Shown here: positions 22,966 through 30,609 of the stretch, in pieces | How positions within the stretch are numbered: position 1 is the stretch's first letter | Layout: each line of letters begins with the position of its first letter | Assembly (NCBI GenBank): GCA_902464485.1 | Contig: CABQJJ010000013.1 | Coordinates: 1-31,871, forward strand | Origin: an uncultured Collinsella sp. | GTDB lineage: Bacteria > Actinomycetota > Coriobacteriia > Coriobacteriales > Coriobacteriaceae | Direction: 5' to 3' | Length of the DNA stretch: 31,871 nt | Translations under genes and position numbers: made by a program | The notes under the pieces: model-generated | What the model saw: only the letters and a program-made list of their open reading frames with translations | Told to the model about the DNA's origin: nothing | Databases searched by the model: none

Positions 22966-23015
22966 CCGAGTTCAAGGCGCGACACACCGGACTGGTTGTC
23001 TGAATTAAAGAAAGT

Positions 23016-23042
23016 GAAGGCCCCTTTCGGGGCCTTCTTTGT
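23016..23042. terminator. Bidirectional terminator, CHAP-gene side and murB
   Basis: GAAGGCCCC-TTTC-GGGGCCTTC is a 9-bp stem, with TTTG on the right and an A-rich stretch on the left. It abuts the murB stop codon. Confidence 0.85.
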
Positions 23043-24004
23043 TAAAGGAATTCGCCTACTCGGTGGACTTCGGGCTCTAGGTCTACGCCGAATTGGTCTT
23101 TGACAGTTGCTTGGATATGGCGAATGAGTTCGTCGACGTCGGCGGCGGTGGCGTGGTCTGCGTTGACGATAAAGCCGCAATGCTTCTCACTCACCTGTGC
23201 ACCGCCCACGGCATGTCCGCGCAGGCCTGCGTCCATGATGAGCTTTCCGGCAAAGTGGCCTTCGGGACGTTTAAAGGTTGAGCCTGCGCTTGGCATGTCG
23301 AGCGGTTGTTTGTCCTCGCGGCGCTGGCGATAGTCGTCCATATCGGCCTTAATCATTGCGGCGTTGCCTGGGGCCAGGTTAAAGGTTGCGGTGAGCACGA
23401 TGAACCCATCGTCGGCGATGCGGCTTTTGCGATAGCCCAAGTTGAGCTCATCGACATCGAACTCAATGATGTTGCCGCTGCCGCGCGTGCCGTCGTCAAG
23501 GGCGCGGGCAGGTTTATAGACGCGTACGGACTCCAACACATCGGCCATGCAGGCACCGTAGGCGCCGGCGTTCATGTAGCAGGCTCCGCCGACCGATCCG
23601 GGGATGCCCGAGATAGGCTCCATGCCGGTGAGACCGGCCTCGGCCGCCGCGGTCGCAACATCCGAGAGCAGCGCACCGGCTGCTGCCGTAACGTGCGTGC
23701 CATCGACGGTGATGTCGGAGAGGCCCTCGCCCAGCGCCACGACGACGCCGCGGATACCCTTGTCGCCGACGAGCAGGTCGGAGCCGTTGCCCACGATGGT
23801 GAGCGGCAGATCGCAGCGATAGCAGGTGTCAAGCGTGGCGACGAGTCCCTGCTCGGTATCGGGCGTGACAAAGACATCGGCCGGGCCGCCGATCTTAAAC
23901 GTGGTGTGCTCGCGCATGGGCTCGCTCATGAGCACGTTGTCCTCACCGGCAACACCGGCAAGCGCGCAGAGCAGGTCCTCGTTAAAAAAGTCATTCTCGT
24001 GCAT
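23042..24004 (-). CDS. murB: UDP-N-acetylenolpyruvoylglucosamine reductase
   Basis: MurB reduces the enolpyruvyl ether to UDP-MurNAc using NADPH and FAD in peptidoglycan precursor synthesis. The ATG at 24004 gives 320 residues; the longer frame to 24094 would run into a palindromic repeat. Motifs are FKIGGPADVFV, VGNGSDLLV (FAD site), SGIPGSVGGACYMNAGAYG, GYRKSRI, and PSAGSTFKRPEGHFAGKLIMDAGLRG with the catalytic Ser/Thr region, then SEKHCGFIVN. The layout is that of the shorter B. subtilis-type MurB. Confidence 0.95.
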   Translation of the reverse strand: MHENDFFNEDLLCALAGVAGEDNVLMSEPMREHTTFKIGGPADVFVTPDTEQGLVATLDTCYRCDLPLTIVGNGSDLLVGDKGIRGVVVALGEGLSDITVDGTHVTAAAGALLSDVATAAAEAGLTGMEPISGIPGSVGGACYMNAGAYGACMADVLESVRVYKPARALDDGTRGSGNIIEFDVDELNLGYRKSRIADDGFIVLTATFNLAPGNAAMIKADMDDYRQRREDKQPLDMPSAGSTFKRPEGHFAGKLIMDAGLRGHAVGGAQVSEKHCGFIVNADHATAADVDELIRHIQATVKDQFGVDLEPEVHRVGEFL

Positions 24005-24069
24005 ACGAATATCCGCCTTATGGTGGTCGTTTTCATCAATCGATTGCAATATACCCCACCCGGATGGAT

Positions 24070-24135
24070 TTGGTGCAAAGTAACCTGACCCCAATGCACT
24101 ACATGGTGCAAAGGGGTCAGGTTACTTTGCACCAA
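24070..24135. repeat. REP-like 23-bp perfect palindrome
   Basis: The arms 24070-24092 and 24113-24135 are exact reverse complements and contain GGGGTCAGGTTACTTTGC. The 20-nt loop repeats TGGTGCAAA from the left arm, so alternative pairings exist. AAAGTAACCTGACCCC-type repeats occur in many bacteria, in my recollection often with Y1-type (RAYT/IS200-like) transposases. No transposase is in this window. Confidence 0.8.
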
Positions 24136-24142
24136 TCGCGGC

Positions 24143-24209
24143 GATAAAACAGCCGTCTACCGGATTGGTAAAGTGTTTATCATCGAGGTGGAGGGACGGT
24201 CGCTATACT
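24143..24209 (+). promoter_or_regulatory. Candidate LacI-gene promoter with operator-like half-sites
   Basis: A TATACT -10 box (24204-24209) lies 35 nt before the ATG; its -35 is weak. Upstream, GATAAAAC (24143-24150) and TAAAGTGTTTATCA (24169-24182) resemble the GATAAAACGTTTT operators ahead of the phosphoketolase gene, suggesting autoregulation. Confidence 0.4.
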
Positions 24210-24244
24210 TTCAAGAGATTGCGCGAATACTCGGAAGGAGCGAG

Positions 24245-25273
24245 ATGGGCAACAAAGTTACTCTCAAGCAGATTGCCCAGGAGGTGGGGCTTTCCCCCTC
24301 GTCGGTCTCGCTGGTTCTCAACAATCGGCCTTGTCGCATCTCGGAAGAAAACCGCAAGCGCATCAAAGAGGTCGCGGCGCGCAACCACTATGTTCCCAAC
24401 CAGATTGCGCGCAGCCTGGTCATGCGCGAGTCGCGCACGCTGGGCCTTATCGTTCCCAACATCGAGAGCCGTTTTTTTGCCTCGCTCGCTGGCAGCCTGG
24501 AAAAGCGCTGCCGCGAGGACGGCTACGCGCTTTTTATTACCAGCTCGGGTGGAAGCGCCGAGGACGATCTAGAGCTCCTGCGCCAGCTGGTGACGCGCGG
24601 CGTCGATGGTGTGTTTTTGGTCGTGGGCGACGAATTCTCGGACGACCGCGCTTTGCGCGAAGAAGTCAGCCATCTGCCCATCCCGGCGGTAATGGTTGAC
24701 CGTGCCATTGAGGGACTCGAGTGCGACAAGGTGATGTTCGACCACGAGATGGGCGGCTACATGGCTACCCGCTATTTGATTGAGCAGGGCCACTGTCGTA
24801 TTGCCTGCTTGGTTAACGCGCGCCGTTCCAATACGGGTCGTAAGCGTCTTGCCGGCTACGAGCGTGCGCTGCGCGAGGTGGGGCTGCCCATCGATGCGCG
24901 CTTGGAGTTCGAGAGCGAGTACTACATTCCGAGTGCCTATGAGGCATCGGAGGCGGTGCTTGCGACCGATGCCACCGCCGTGTTCGCAAGCTCGGACAAC
25001 ATTGCCCTCGGTCTGCTCAAGCGCCTACATGAGATGGGGAAGAGCATTCCGGGTGACATCTCGGTGGTGAGCTACGACAACTCGGCTGCTGATGTGCTGT
25101 TTGAGCCGGCACTGACCGCGATCGAGCAAGATCCGAGCGTGCTGGCCGAGCATGCCTTTAGCTGTATGGCAAAACGCTTGGCCGGTAAGGGCGGCAAGCG
25201 CGCCGATGAAGTCGTCCTGGAGCCCGTGCTCATCGTGAAGGACAGCGTGCTCAAGGTTACAAAACACAACTAA
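24245..25273 (+). CDS. LacI-family transcriptional regulator
   Basis: The ATG at 24245 follows GGAAGGAGCGAG and gives 342 residues; an upstream ATG at 24173 has no site. Residues 5-25 (VTLKQIAQEVGLSPSSVSLVL) form the LacI helix-turn-helix and about 45-60 the hinge helix (YVPNQIARSLVMRESRTLG). The rest is a periplasmic-binding-protein-like sensor domain (about 62-335) with VPNIESRFFASL at its start. It lies 203 bp upstream of the phosphoketolase gene, whose promoter region holds two AAAACGTTTT palindromes with the central CG typical of LacI-type operators. It is probably the phosphoketolase regulator, or a global CcpA-like one. The effector is unknown. Confidence 0.9.
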   Translation: MGNKVTLKQIAQEVGLSPSSVSLVLNNRPCRISEENRKRIKEVAARNHYVPNQIARSLVMRESRTLGLIVPNIESRFFASLAGSLEKRCREDGYALFITSSGGSAEDDLELLRQLVTRGVDGVFLVVGDEFSDDRALREEVSHLPIPAVMVDRAIEGLECDKVMFDHEMGGYMATRYLIEQGHCRIACLVNARRSNTGRKRLAGYERALREVGLPIDARLEFESEYYIPSAYEASEAVLATDATAVFASSDNIALGLLKRLHEMGKSIPGDISVVSYDNSAADVLFEPALTAIEQDPSVLAEHAFSCMAKRLAGKGGKRADEVVLEPVLIVKDSVLKVTKHN

Positions 25274-25371
25274 ACGCGTTTGTCGATTTGCATATCAGGA
25301 ATATGAAGAACTTGTGACAAATAATGTCGCAGGTAAATGTCTGGTCTTGTCAGGTTAATGGCGAACCGGAA

Positions 25372-25418
25372 TGATAAAACGTTTTTTCATACTGATAAAA
25401 CGTTTTAGCAAATATACT
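25372..25418 (+). promoter_or_regulatory. Phosphoketolase promoter with two LacI-type operators
   Basis: TGATAAAACGTTTTTTCA (25372-25389) and TGATAAAACGTTTTAGCA (25393-25410) each centre on AAAACGTTTT, 21 bp apart, which is two helical turns. TATACT at 25413-25418 is a good -10 box with no clear -35. The second operator covers the -35 region. This would allow cooperative repression, or activation if the factor contacts polymerase. Confidence 0.7.
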
Positions 25419-25476
25419 TGTCCCAACGAAAGGTCGCCATATCGGAGGGTGACCATGCAGCGAAGGGACATAAACA

Positions 25477-28005
25477 ATGGCTAAAACTCTGGGAACGCCA
25501 TGGCAAAAGCTGAGACACGAGGTGCCGGCTTCCGAGCTCGATGGTGTCGATCTGTATTGGCGCGCATCGAACTACCTGTCCGTCGGCCAGATCTACCTTC
25601 GCTCCAACCCGCTGATGCGCACCGACTTTGTCGACGAGAAAACCGGTGAGGTGCGCGACTTTGGTCGCCCGGACGTTAAGCACCGCCTGGTCGGTCACTG
25701 GGGCACCACGCCCGGCATCAACTTCCTGTTCGGTCATGTCAACCGCCTCATCGCCGATCACAACCAGAATGCTATCTTCTTGATGGGCCCTGGTCACGGT
25801 GGCCCCGCCGGTACTGCTCAGTCGCTGCTCGACGGTACTTACCGCGAGATTCGCCCCGACATCACCAATGACGAGGCCGGCCTACAGAAGTTCTTCCGCC
25901 AGTTCTCCTATCCCGGCGGCATCCCGAGTCACTTTGCGCCCGAGACGCCCGGTTCCATCCACGAGGGCGGCGAGCTCGGCTACACGCTCAGCCACGCCTA
26001 CGGCGCCGTCATGGACAACCCGAGCCTGCTGGCCGTGGCCGTGGTGGGCGACGGCGAGTCCGAGACCGGTCCGCTCGCGACCTCTTGGCAGTCCAACAAG
26101 CTCGTGAATCCGGCAACCGACGGTATCGTTCTGCCGATCCTGCACCTCAACGGCTACAAGATCGCCAACCCCACCATCCTCGCCCGCGTGTCCGACGAAG
26201 AGCTCACCAAGTTCTTTGAGGGCATGGGCTATAAACCGCACTTCTTTGTCGCCGGCTTTGACGACGAGAGCCATGCGAGCATTCACGAGCGTTTCGCCGC
26301 CCTGTTCGAGCAGGTCTTTGACGAGATCTGCGACATCAAGGCCGCCGCACAGGCCCAAGCCGCCGCGGGCGAGACCGTGGTCCGCCCGGCCTATCCCATG
26401 ATCGTGTTCCGTACGCCCAAAGGTTGGACCTGCCCCAAGCAGATTGACGGCAAGAAGACCGAGGACTCCTGGCGCGCCCATCAGGTGCCGCTCGCGAGCG
26501 CCAAAGACACCCACGAGCACTTCCGCGTGCTGCGCGAGTGGCTGCGCTCCTACAAGCCCGAGGAGCTCTTTACGCCCGAGGGTCAGGTGCGCCCCGAGGT
26601 GACGGCCTTTATGCCGACCGGCGAGCTGCGCATCGGCGCCAACCCCAACGCGAACGGCGGCAAGGTGCGCCGCGAGCTCGAGCTGCCCGATATTCATGCC
26701 CACGAGGCCCCCATCGCAACTAATGGTCATGGCTGGGGCTCCACCGAGGCCGCCCGCGTCTTTGGTGAGTACACCGCCGACGTCCTGGCCAATAACATGG
26801 ACGACTTCCGCATCTTTGGTCCCGACGAGACCGCTTCCAACCGCCTGCAGGCTGCCTACAAGGTGACTAAGAAGCAGTGGGACGCCGGCTTCTACGAGGA
26901 CGAGGCCAACGACGAGCTGCTGGCAGGCTCCGGTAAGGTTGTCGAGCAGCTGTCCGAGCACCAGTGCGAGGGCTTCCTCGAGGCCTATGTGCTCACCGGC
27001 CGCTCCGGCGTGTGGAGCTCCTACGAGAGTTTTGTCCACGTGGTCGATTCCATGGTCAACCAGCACTGCAAATGGCTCGAGGCCACCAAGCGCGAGATTC
27101 CGTGGCGTGCTCCCATTAGCGGTCTCAACATTTTGCTGTCGAGCCATGTCTGGCGCCAGGACCACAACGGCTTTTCGCACCAGGACCCTGGCTTTATCGA
27201 CCTGCTGCTCAACAAGGCAAACGACACGCATATCGTGAATGCCTACTATCCGGCCGACGCCAACATGGCGCTTGCCGTGGCCGAGCGCGTCTACCAGTCT
27301 ACCGACTGCGTCAACGCCATCTTCTGTGGCAAGCAGCCTGCTCCGACCTTCCAGACGGTCGACGAGGCCAAGGCGGAGCTCGCCGAGGGCGTTGCGACCT
27401 GGGAATGGGCATCGACCGCCGATACGCTCGCCGAGGCCGACGTCGTGGTCGCCACCTGTGGTGACGTGCCGACGCTCGAGGCTCTGGCTGCAACCGACAT
27501 GCTGCGCGAGCTAGGTATCAAGGTATGGTTCGTCAACGTGGTCGACCTGCTCAAGATCCAGAACGTCTGCGAGAACGACCAGGCCATCAGCGATGAGCGC
27601 TGGGCTGAGCTGTTCGGCCGTGGCGAGAAGCCCGTCCTCTTCGCGTTCCACGCCTATGCTGGCACGATTCGCCGCCTGATCTGGAACCGCCCCGGCCACG
27701 ATGCCTTCCGCGTCCATGGCTACGAGGAGAAGGGCTCCACGACCACGCCGTTCGACATGCTGCGCTTGAACAACATGGACCGCTGGGCCCTGGCCGCCGA
27801 CGTGTTGCGCATGGTCGACGCCGATAAGTTTGCCGAGCAGATTGATGAGTGGGAGGCCTTCCGCACCGAGGCCTTTGAGTTCGCGTGCGACGAGGGCTTC
27901 GATCACCCGGTCTTTACCGACTGGGTCTGGCCTGACGCTGCAGCCGCGACCGCAGCCGACGGCTCGCTTTCCGCAACGCAGATGACCGCGGGTGACAACG
28001 AGTAG
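25477..28005 (+). CDS. xfp: Xylulose-5-phosphate/fructose-6-phosphate phosphoketolase
   Basis: This 842-aa thiamine diphosphate enzyme cleaves xylulose-5-P, and often fructose-6-P, with phosphate to acetyl phosphate plus glyceraldehyde-3-P or erythrose-4-P. It is the key step of the bifid and heterolactic shunts. Family blocks present are YWRASNYLSVGQIYLRSNPL, KHRLVGHWGTTPG, GPGHGGPAGTAQ, VVGDGESETGP (cofactor binding, near 191), HLNGYKIANPT, and, C-terminally, SHVWRQDHNGFSHQDPG and GYEEKGSTTTPFDM. Length is normal for the family. The start follows GAAGGGACATAAACA-ATG. A LacI-family gene and two operators precede it. No acetate kinase gene is adjacent. Confidence 0.96.
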   Translation: MAKTLGTPWQKLRHEVPASELDGVDLYWRASNYLSVGQIYLRSNPLMRTDFVDEKTGEVRDFGRPDVKHRLVGHWGTTPGINFLFGHVNRLIADHNQNAIFLMGPGHGGPAGTAQSLLDGTYREIRPDITNDEAGLQKFFRQFSYPGGIPSHFAPETPGSIHEGGELGYTLSHAYGAVMDNPSLLAVAVVGDGESETGPLATSWQSNKLVNPATDGIVLPILHLNGYKIANPTILARVSDEELTKFFEGMGYKPHFFVAGFDDESHASIHERFAALFEQVFDEICDIKAAAQAQAAAGETVVRPAYPMIVFRTPKGWTCPKQIDGKKTEDSWRAHQVPLASAKDTHEHFRVLREWLRSYKPEELFTPEGQVRPEVTAFMPTGELRIGANPNANGGKVRRELELPDIHAHEAPIATNGHGWGSTEAARVFGEYTADVLANNMDDFRIFGPDETASNRLQAAYKVTKKQWDAGFYEDEANDELLAGSGKVVEQLSEHQCEGFLEAYVLTGRSGVWSSYESFVHVVDSMVNQHCKWLEATKREIPWRAPISGLNILLSSHVWRQDHNGFSHQDPGFIDLLLNKANDTHIVNAYYPADANMALAVAERVYQSTDCVNAIFCGKQPAPTFQTVDEAKAELAEGVATWEWASTADTLAEADVVVATCGDVPTLEALAATDMLRELGIKVWFVNVVDLLKIQNVCENDQAISDERWAELFGRGEKPVLFAFHAYAGTIRRLIWNRPGHDAFRVHGYEEKGSTTTPFDMLRLNNMDRWALAADVLRMVDADKFAEQIDEWEAFRTEAFEFACDEGFDHPVFTDWVWPDAAAATAADGSLSATQMTAGDNE

Positions 28006-28032
28006 GTAGGCATCCGGGACGGTCTCGCGCTG

Positions 28033-28117
28033 GGGCCGCCTCCGGGCTGGTGCCCTTCCTCGGAGAAGTGGGCTTCGCGAACTTCTCCGAGGAAGGGCAC
28101 CAGCCCGGAGGCGGCCC
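28033..28117. repeat. Long perfect hairpin 1 (37-bp stem)
   Basis: The arms 28033-28069 and 28081-28117 are exact reverse complements over 37 bp, with the 11-nt loop GGGCTTCGCGA. The stem top is GAGAAGT/ACTTCTC. No T run follows directly, although TTTTTT occurs 30 nt on. It lies 27 bp after the phosphoketolase stop. Confidence 0.95.
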
Positions 28118-28228
28118 TCTCGACCGTTTCGATATGCGGGGCTGATTCTTTTTTATAGAATGGGGACATGGCTGACGCTGTCTAGGAAACCGTGCATCTA
28201 CCTATGGTCAGCCAAGATTACATTGCCG
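28118..28228. other. Intergenic DNA between the two long hairpins
   Basis: No ORF with a ribosome binding site is seen. TGGCTGAC (28169-28176) and GTCAGCCA (28207-28214) form a weak inverted repeat with a 30-nt gap. A T run lies at 28147-28153. Confidence 0.4.
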
Positions 28229-28301
28229 GGGCCGGGGTGCCTGCTTTGTTTTGAGAAGTTCGCGGAGCCCACTTCTCAAAACAAAGCAGGCACCCCGGCC
28301 C
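28229..28301. repeat. Long perfect hairpin 2 (31-bp stem)
   Basis: The arms 28229-28259 and 28271-28301 are exact reverse complements over 31 bp, with loop TCGCGGAGCCC. This loop is the reverse complement of hairpin 1's loop with one change, and the stem top GAGAAGT/ACTTCTC is the same. The lower stems of the two hairpins are unrelated. Confidence 0.95.
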
Positions 28302-28376
28302 TCGTCCGTGAACTCTTCCGCTAAGCGGGCTATAGACGCCGTGTGCCGATAGGGCAGGGCGGCGGCTTGAAATTGG

Positions 28377-28385
28377 TGCTATATT
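28377..28385 (+). promoter_or_regulatory. Extended -10 promoter of the small uncharacterised gene
   Basis: TGCTATATT carries the TG of an extended -10 followed by TATATT. No good -35 is spaced correctly, which an extended -10 can tolerate. It lies 38 nt ahead of the ATG. Confidence 0.4.
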
Positions 28386-28422
28386 CAGCTTGAGTTGTTT
28401 AATGCTAGTACGGGAGGCTGAT

Positions 28423-28911
28423 ATGGGGCTGTTCAAGAAGAAAAACCCGCAGGATGCCTTTGATCCCGATGTGTTTACCATCACGGATACGATTTTGGAC
28501 CCGCCGCGGTTTACGTTTTTGCCGGCTATCTACCAGGATGCCACGCGCCGCAAGTGGGCCGTGCATCAGCGCGGCGGCGAGCCGAAGATTTTTGACTATG
28601 CGGACGTGCTGCAGTGCGAAGTGGCCGAGGCGGGCGATCCGGAGGCCGAAGAAGTGGCCTCGAAACAGGAATTTGCCCAGCGTATTCTGGCAAATCCTGC
28701 CAAGGCGGCGAAAATAAATGCGGCAAAGCGTAATATGTGTCTTGGTATGGGCGTTATTGTGGCGGTTCAGACGGGAAAAGACGAGGTTTCCAAATTAGAG
28801 ATTCCCGTTATGACCGACGAAGTCAAACGCGATTCAAGCCTATATAAGTCGTATCGGAATGTCGCCGAGAAGATCAAGGCCGAATTTGATGCCATGGGAG
28901 GGCTGGCCTAA
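28423..28911 (+). CDS. Uncharacterised 162-aa cytoplasmic protein
   Basis: The ATG at 28423 has GGGAGG at 6-nt spacing; an upstream in-frame ATG at 28390 has none. The protein starts MGLFKKKNP, has no signal or membrane segment, and is mixed alpha/beta. The middle part (IYQDATRRKWAVHQRGGEPK, then IFDYADVLQCEVAEAGDPE) resembles the strand-rich 'fsYddilsyel' segment found in DUF4428-like and SHOCT-associated Gram-positive proteins, but no zinc ribbon is visible. The C-terminal helix may be amphipathic. It lies 38 nt upstream of a GntR gene on the same strand with no terminator between, so co-transcription is possible. The function is not known. Confidence 0.75.
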   Translation: MGLFKKKNPQDAFDPDVFTITDTILDPPRFTFLPAIYQDATRRKWAVHQRGGEPKIFDYADVLQCEVAEAGDPEAEEVASKQEFAQRILANPAKAAKINAAKRNMCLGMGVIVAVQTGKDEVSKLEIPVMTDEVKRDSSLYKSYRNVAEKIKAEFDAMGGLA

Positions 28912-28949
28912 TTCCGGTGACATACATTTTTGAATGAGGAGTCTGTGCA

Positions 28950-29717
28950 ATGGCAGGCGAATCTTATGCAATTCCCCCCAAAGATCGTGCTGTTGAGGGA
29001 ATTCTTTGGTATATCCAGCACCATCAGCTTGCCGGCGGCGATCGCCTGCCGGCTGAGCGTGTGCTGTGCGAAGTGATTGGTGTTTCGCGTACGGCGTTGC
29101 GTGCTGCCATCACGCGGCTCATCTCGTGTGGAACACTCGAGAGCCGTCGCGGATCGGGTACGTATGTGTGTCCTCCCAAGCCGCTCAATATCTTTCAAGA
29201 AACGTATAACTTTTCCGATGCCGTTCTGTCGGTTGGCCTGCACCCGTCTTCCCGGTTGATTTCTGCCGAGGTTATCGAGGCGGACGAGGCTACTGCCAAA
29301 AAATTTGGTCTGATGCCGGGCGATCCCGTGTATCGCATGCGGCGCGTTCGTCTTATCGAGGGCGAGCCGGCTTCAATCGAAACCGCCCGCGTCAATCTGT
29401 CTTTGTGCCCAACACTTCCCGAGCACGACTATACGCAAGAAAGCCTGTACGATGTTTTGCTCCAAGAGGGCGGCGTGCGTGTGGAGCATGGGTGTGAACA
29501 TATTTCGATTTCGCGTCTTAATGCCGAAGAGGCTGAGCTGCTTCAGCAGGACGAAGGGACGCCGGTTTTCTATCAGAGCTCGCTTGAGTTCGATGAGGAC
29601 ATGCGTTTTGTGGAGCATTGTAAATCGGTGATCCTGCCCACGAAATATCGCTTTGCCGATAACGGCGAGGCGGACGACGTCGAGAATCTGGTGGGTGAAC
29701 AATGGCTGAGACAGTAG
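28950..29717 (+). CDS. GntR-family regulator with UTRA domain (first of a pair)
   Basis: The 255-aa protein has a winged helix-turn-helix at about 15-75 (LPAERVLCEVIGVSRTALRAAITRL, then RRGSGTYV) and a UTRA sensor domain at about 90-240 (YRMRRVRLIEGEPASIETARVNL). The start follows ATGAGGAGTCTGTGCA-ATG. Its last 16 bases overlap the start of a second GntR/UTRA gene, so the two are translationally coupled. The pair precedes a SIS-domain sugar-phosphate gene, suggesting control of amino-sugar or fructosamine use. The two proteins are clearly different in sequence, so this is not a recent duplication. Confidence 0.9.
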   Translation: MAGESYAIPPKDRAVEGILWYIQHHQLAGGDRLPAERVLCEVIGVSRTALRAAITRLISCGTLESRRGSGTYVCPPKPLNIFQETYNFSDAVLSVGLHPSSRLISAEVIEADEATAKKFGLMPGDPVYRMRRVRLIEGEPASIETARVNLSLCPTLPEHDYTQESLYDVLLQEGGVRVEHGCEHISISRLNAEEAELLQQDEGTPVFYQSSLEFDEDMRFVEHCKSVILPTKYRFADNGEADDVENLVGEQWLRQ

Positions 29718-30415
29718 ACAATACCCCTGTTTACATGCGTATTCGTCGACATATCGAAGAACGCATCGAGCGCGGCGTGTATCCCACGGGGTCGATGATT
29801 CCGTCTGAAAATGAGCTGGCTGAGGAGTTTGGCACGACGCGGCTGACCATCCGTAGCGCCGTTGACGAGCTCGTTCGGCGTGGACAGATTCGTCGTGTTC
29901 GCGGAAAAGGTGCATTTGTAGCACAGAAGGTGCCCGAATTCTATGAAAAGCAAGGTGGCTTCCGCGAGTCGGTCCGCGCTTCGGGCGGTGAGCCGTCTGT
30001 CCGCATCCTCGCGCGCTCAAAGCGCTATGCGGGTCCTTATTATGCGGATCTGTTTGGAATTGCCGAGGACGATCTGCTGTACTCCATTCGTCGTCTTAAC
30101 TGCATCAATGGCGATCCCGTTGCAATCGAGATGGCGTTTATCCCATGCCTGTTGTTCCCCGCGATTGAGGATATCGACGTGTCGGTATTCAGCCTGTACG
30201 AAACGTATGAGATGCTGGGTCGAAAGCCAGTTACGGCACAGGAGAAACTTGGCATCGAGGCGCTGGGTGCGCGCGATGCCGGCCTGCTTGGACTCGAGGA
30301 AGGGGACCTTGCACTGCTTCTGGAATGCGTGAGCTACGATGCGAGCGGTCAGGCTATCGAGTACGTTAAGTCCTTTAACCGTGGCGACGCGGGTGGCTAC
30401 ACCTATACGTACTAG
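29702..30415 (+). CDS. GntR-family regulator with UTRA domain (second of a pair)
   Basis: The 237-aa protein has an N-terminal helix-turn-helix (about 8-75, IPSENELAEEFGTTRLTIRSAVDEL, RVRGKGAFV) and a UTRA domain (about 95-232, LYSIRRLNCINGDPVAIEMAFIP). The ATG lies inside the end of the preceding regulator gene with GTGGGTGAAC as a weak site, consistent with coupled translation. A gap of about 195 nt with inverted repeats separates it from the SIS gene. It may form mixed dimers with its partner or sense a different ligand. Confidence 0.9.
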   Translation: MAETVDNTPVYMRIRRHIEERIERGVYPTGSMIPSENELAEEFGTTRLTIRSAVDELVRRGQIRRVRGKGAFVAQKVPEFYEKQGGFRESVRASGGEPSVRILARSKRYAGPYYADLFGIAEDDLLYSIRRLNCINGDPVAIEMAFIPCLLFPAIEDIDVSVFSLYETYEMLGRKPVTAQEKLGIEALGARDAGLLGLEEGDLALLLECVSYDASGQAIEYVKSFNRGDAGGYTYTY

Positions 30416-30609
30416 TCGGCAGATTGCATAAGGGCTTAAGCTCCGTGCGGAATTAGGGATAAACGACACCTTGCATACACAACCATACAAGGTTCAAAAT
30501 CGACCGTTCGCCGAAGCTAAAAACTTGGTGAGCAAATAGGTATCAAAAGAACGTAACCTGTAACCATCGATTGGTATTAAATGGCCATGAAATGTTACGA
30601 GGTGAGGTC
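30416..30609. promoter_or_regulatory. Candidate operators before the SIS gene
   Basis: ACCTTG (30469-30474) and CAAGGT (30488-30493) flank TACA-containing sequence. TAACCA-TCGAT-TGGTATTA lies near 30560-30578. Both are palindromic enough to serve as GntR operators. A diverged copy of the GTGCGGAACT motif lies at 30444-30465. TATTAA just after the second palindrome may be a -10 box, but no strong -35 was found. Confidence 0.35.

Noticed and set aside
24005..24094. N-terminal extension of MurB to 24094
   Set aside because: It would read into the REP-like palindrome and adds residues not typical of MurB. The ATG at 24004 begins a normal-length protein.
28033..28117. Ordinary rho-independent terminator for xfp
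   Set aside because: The stem is far longer than usual, there is no T run at its base, and it has a sister hairpin with a related loop. It may still end transcription, but that does not explain its form.
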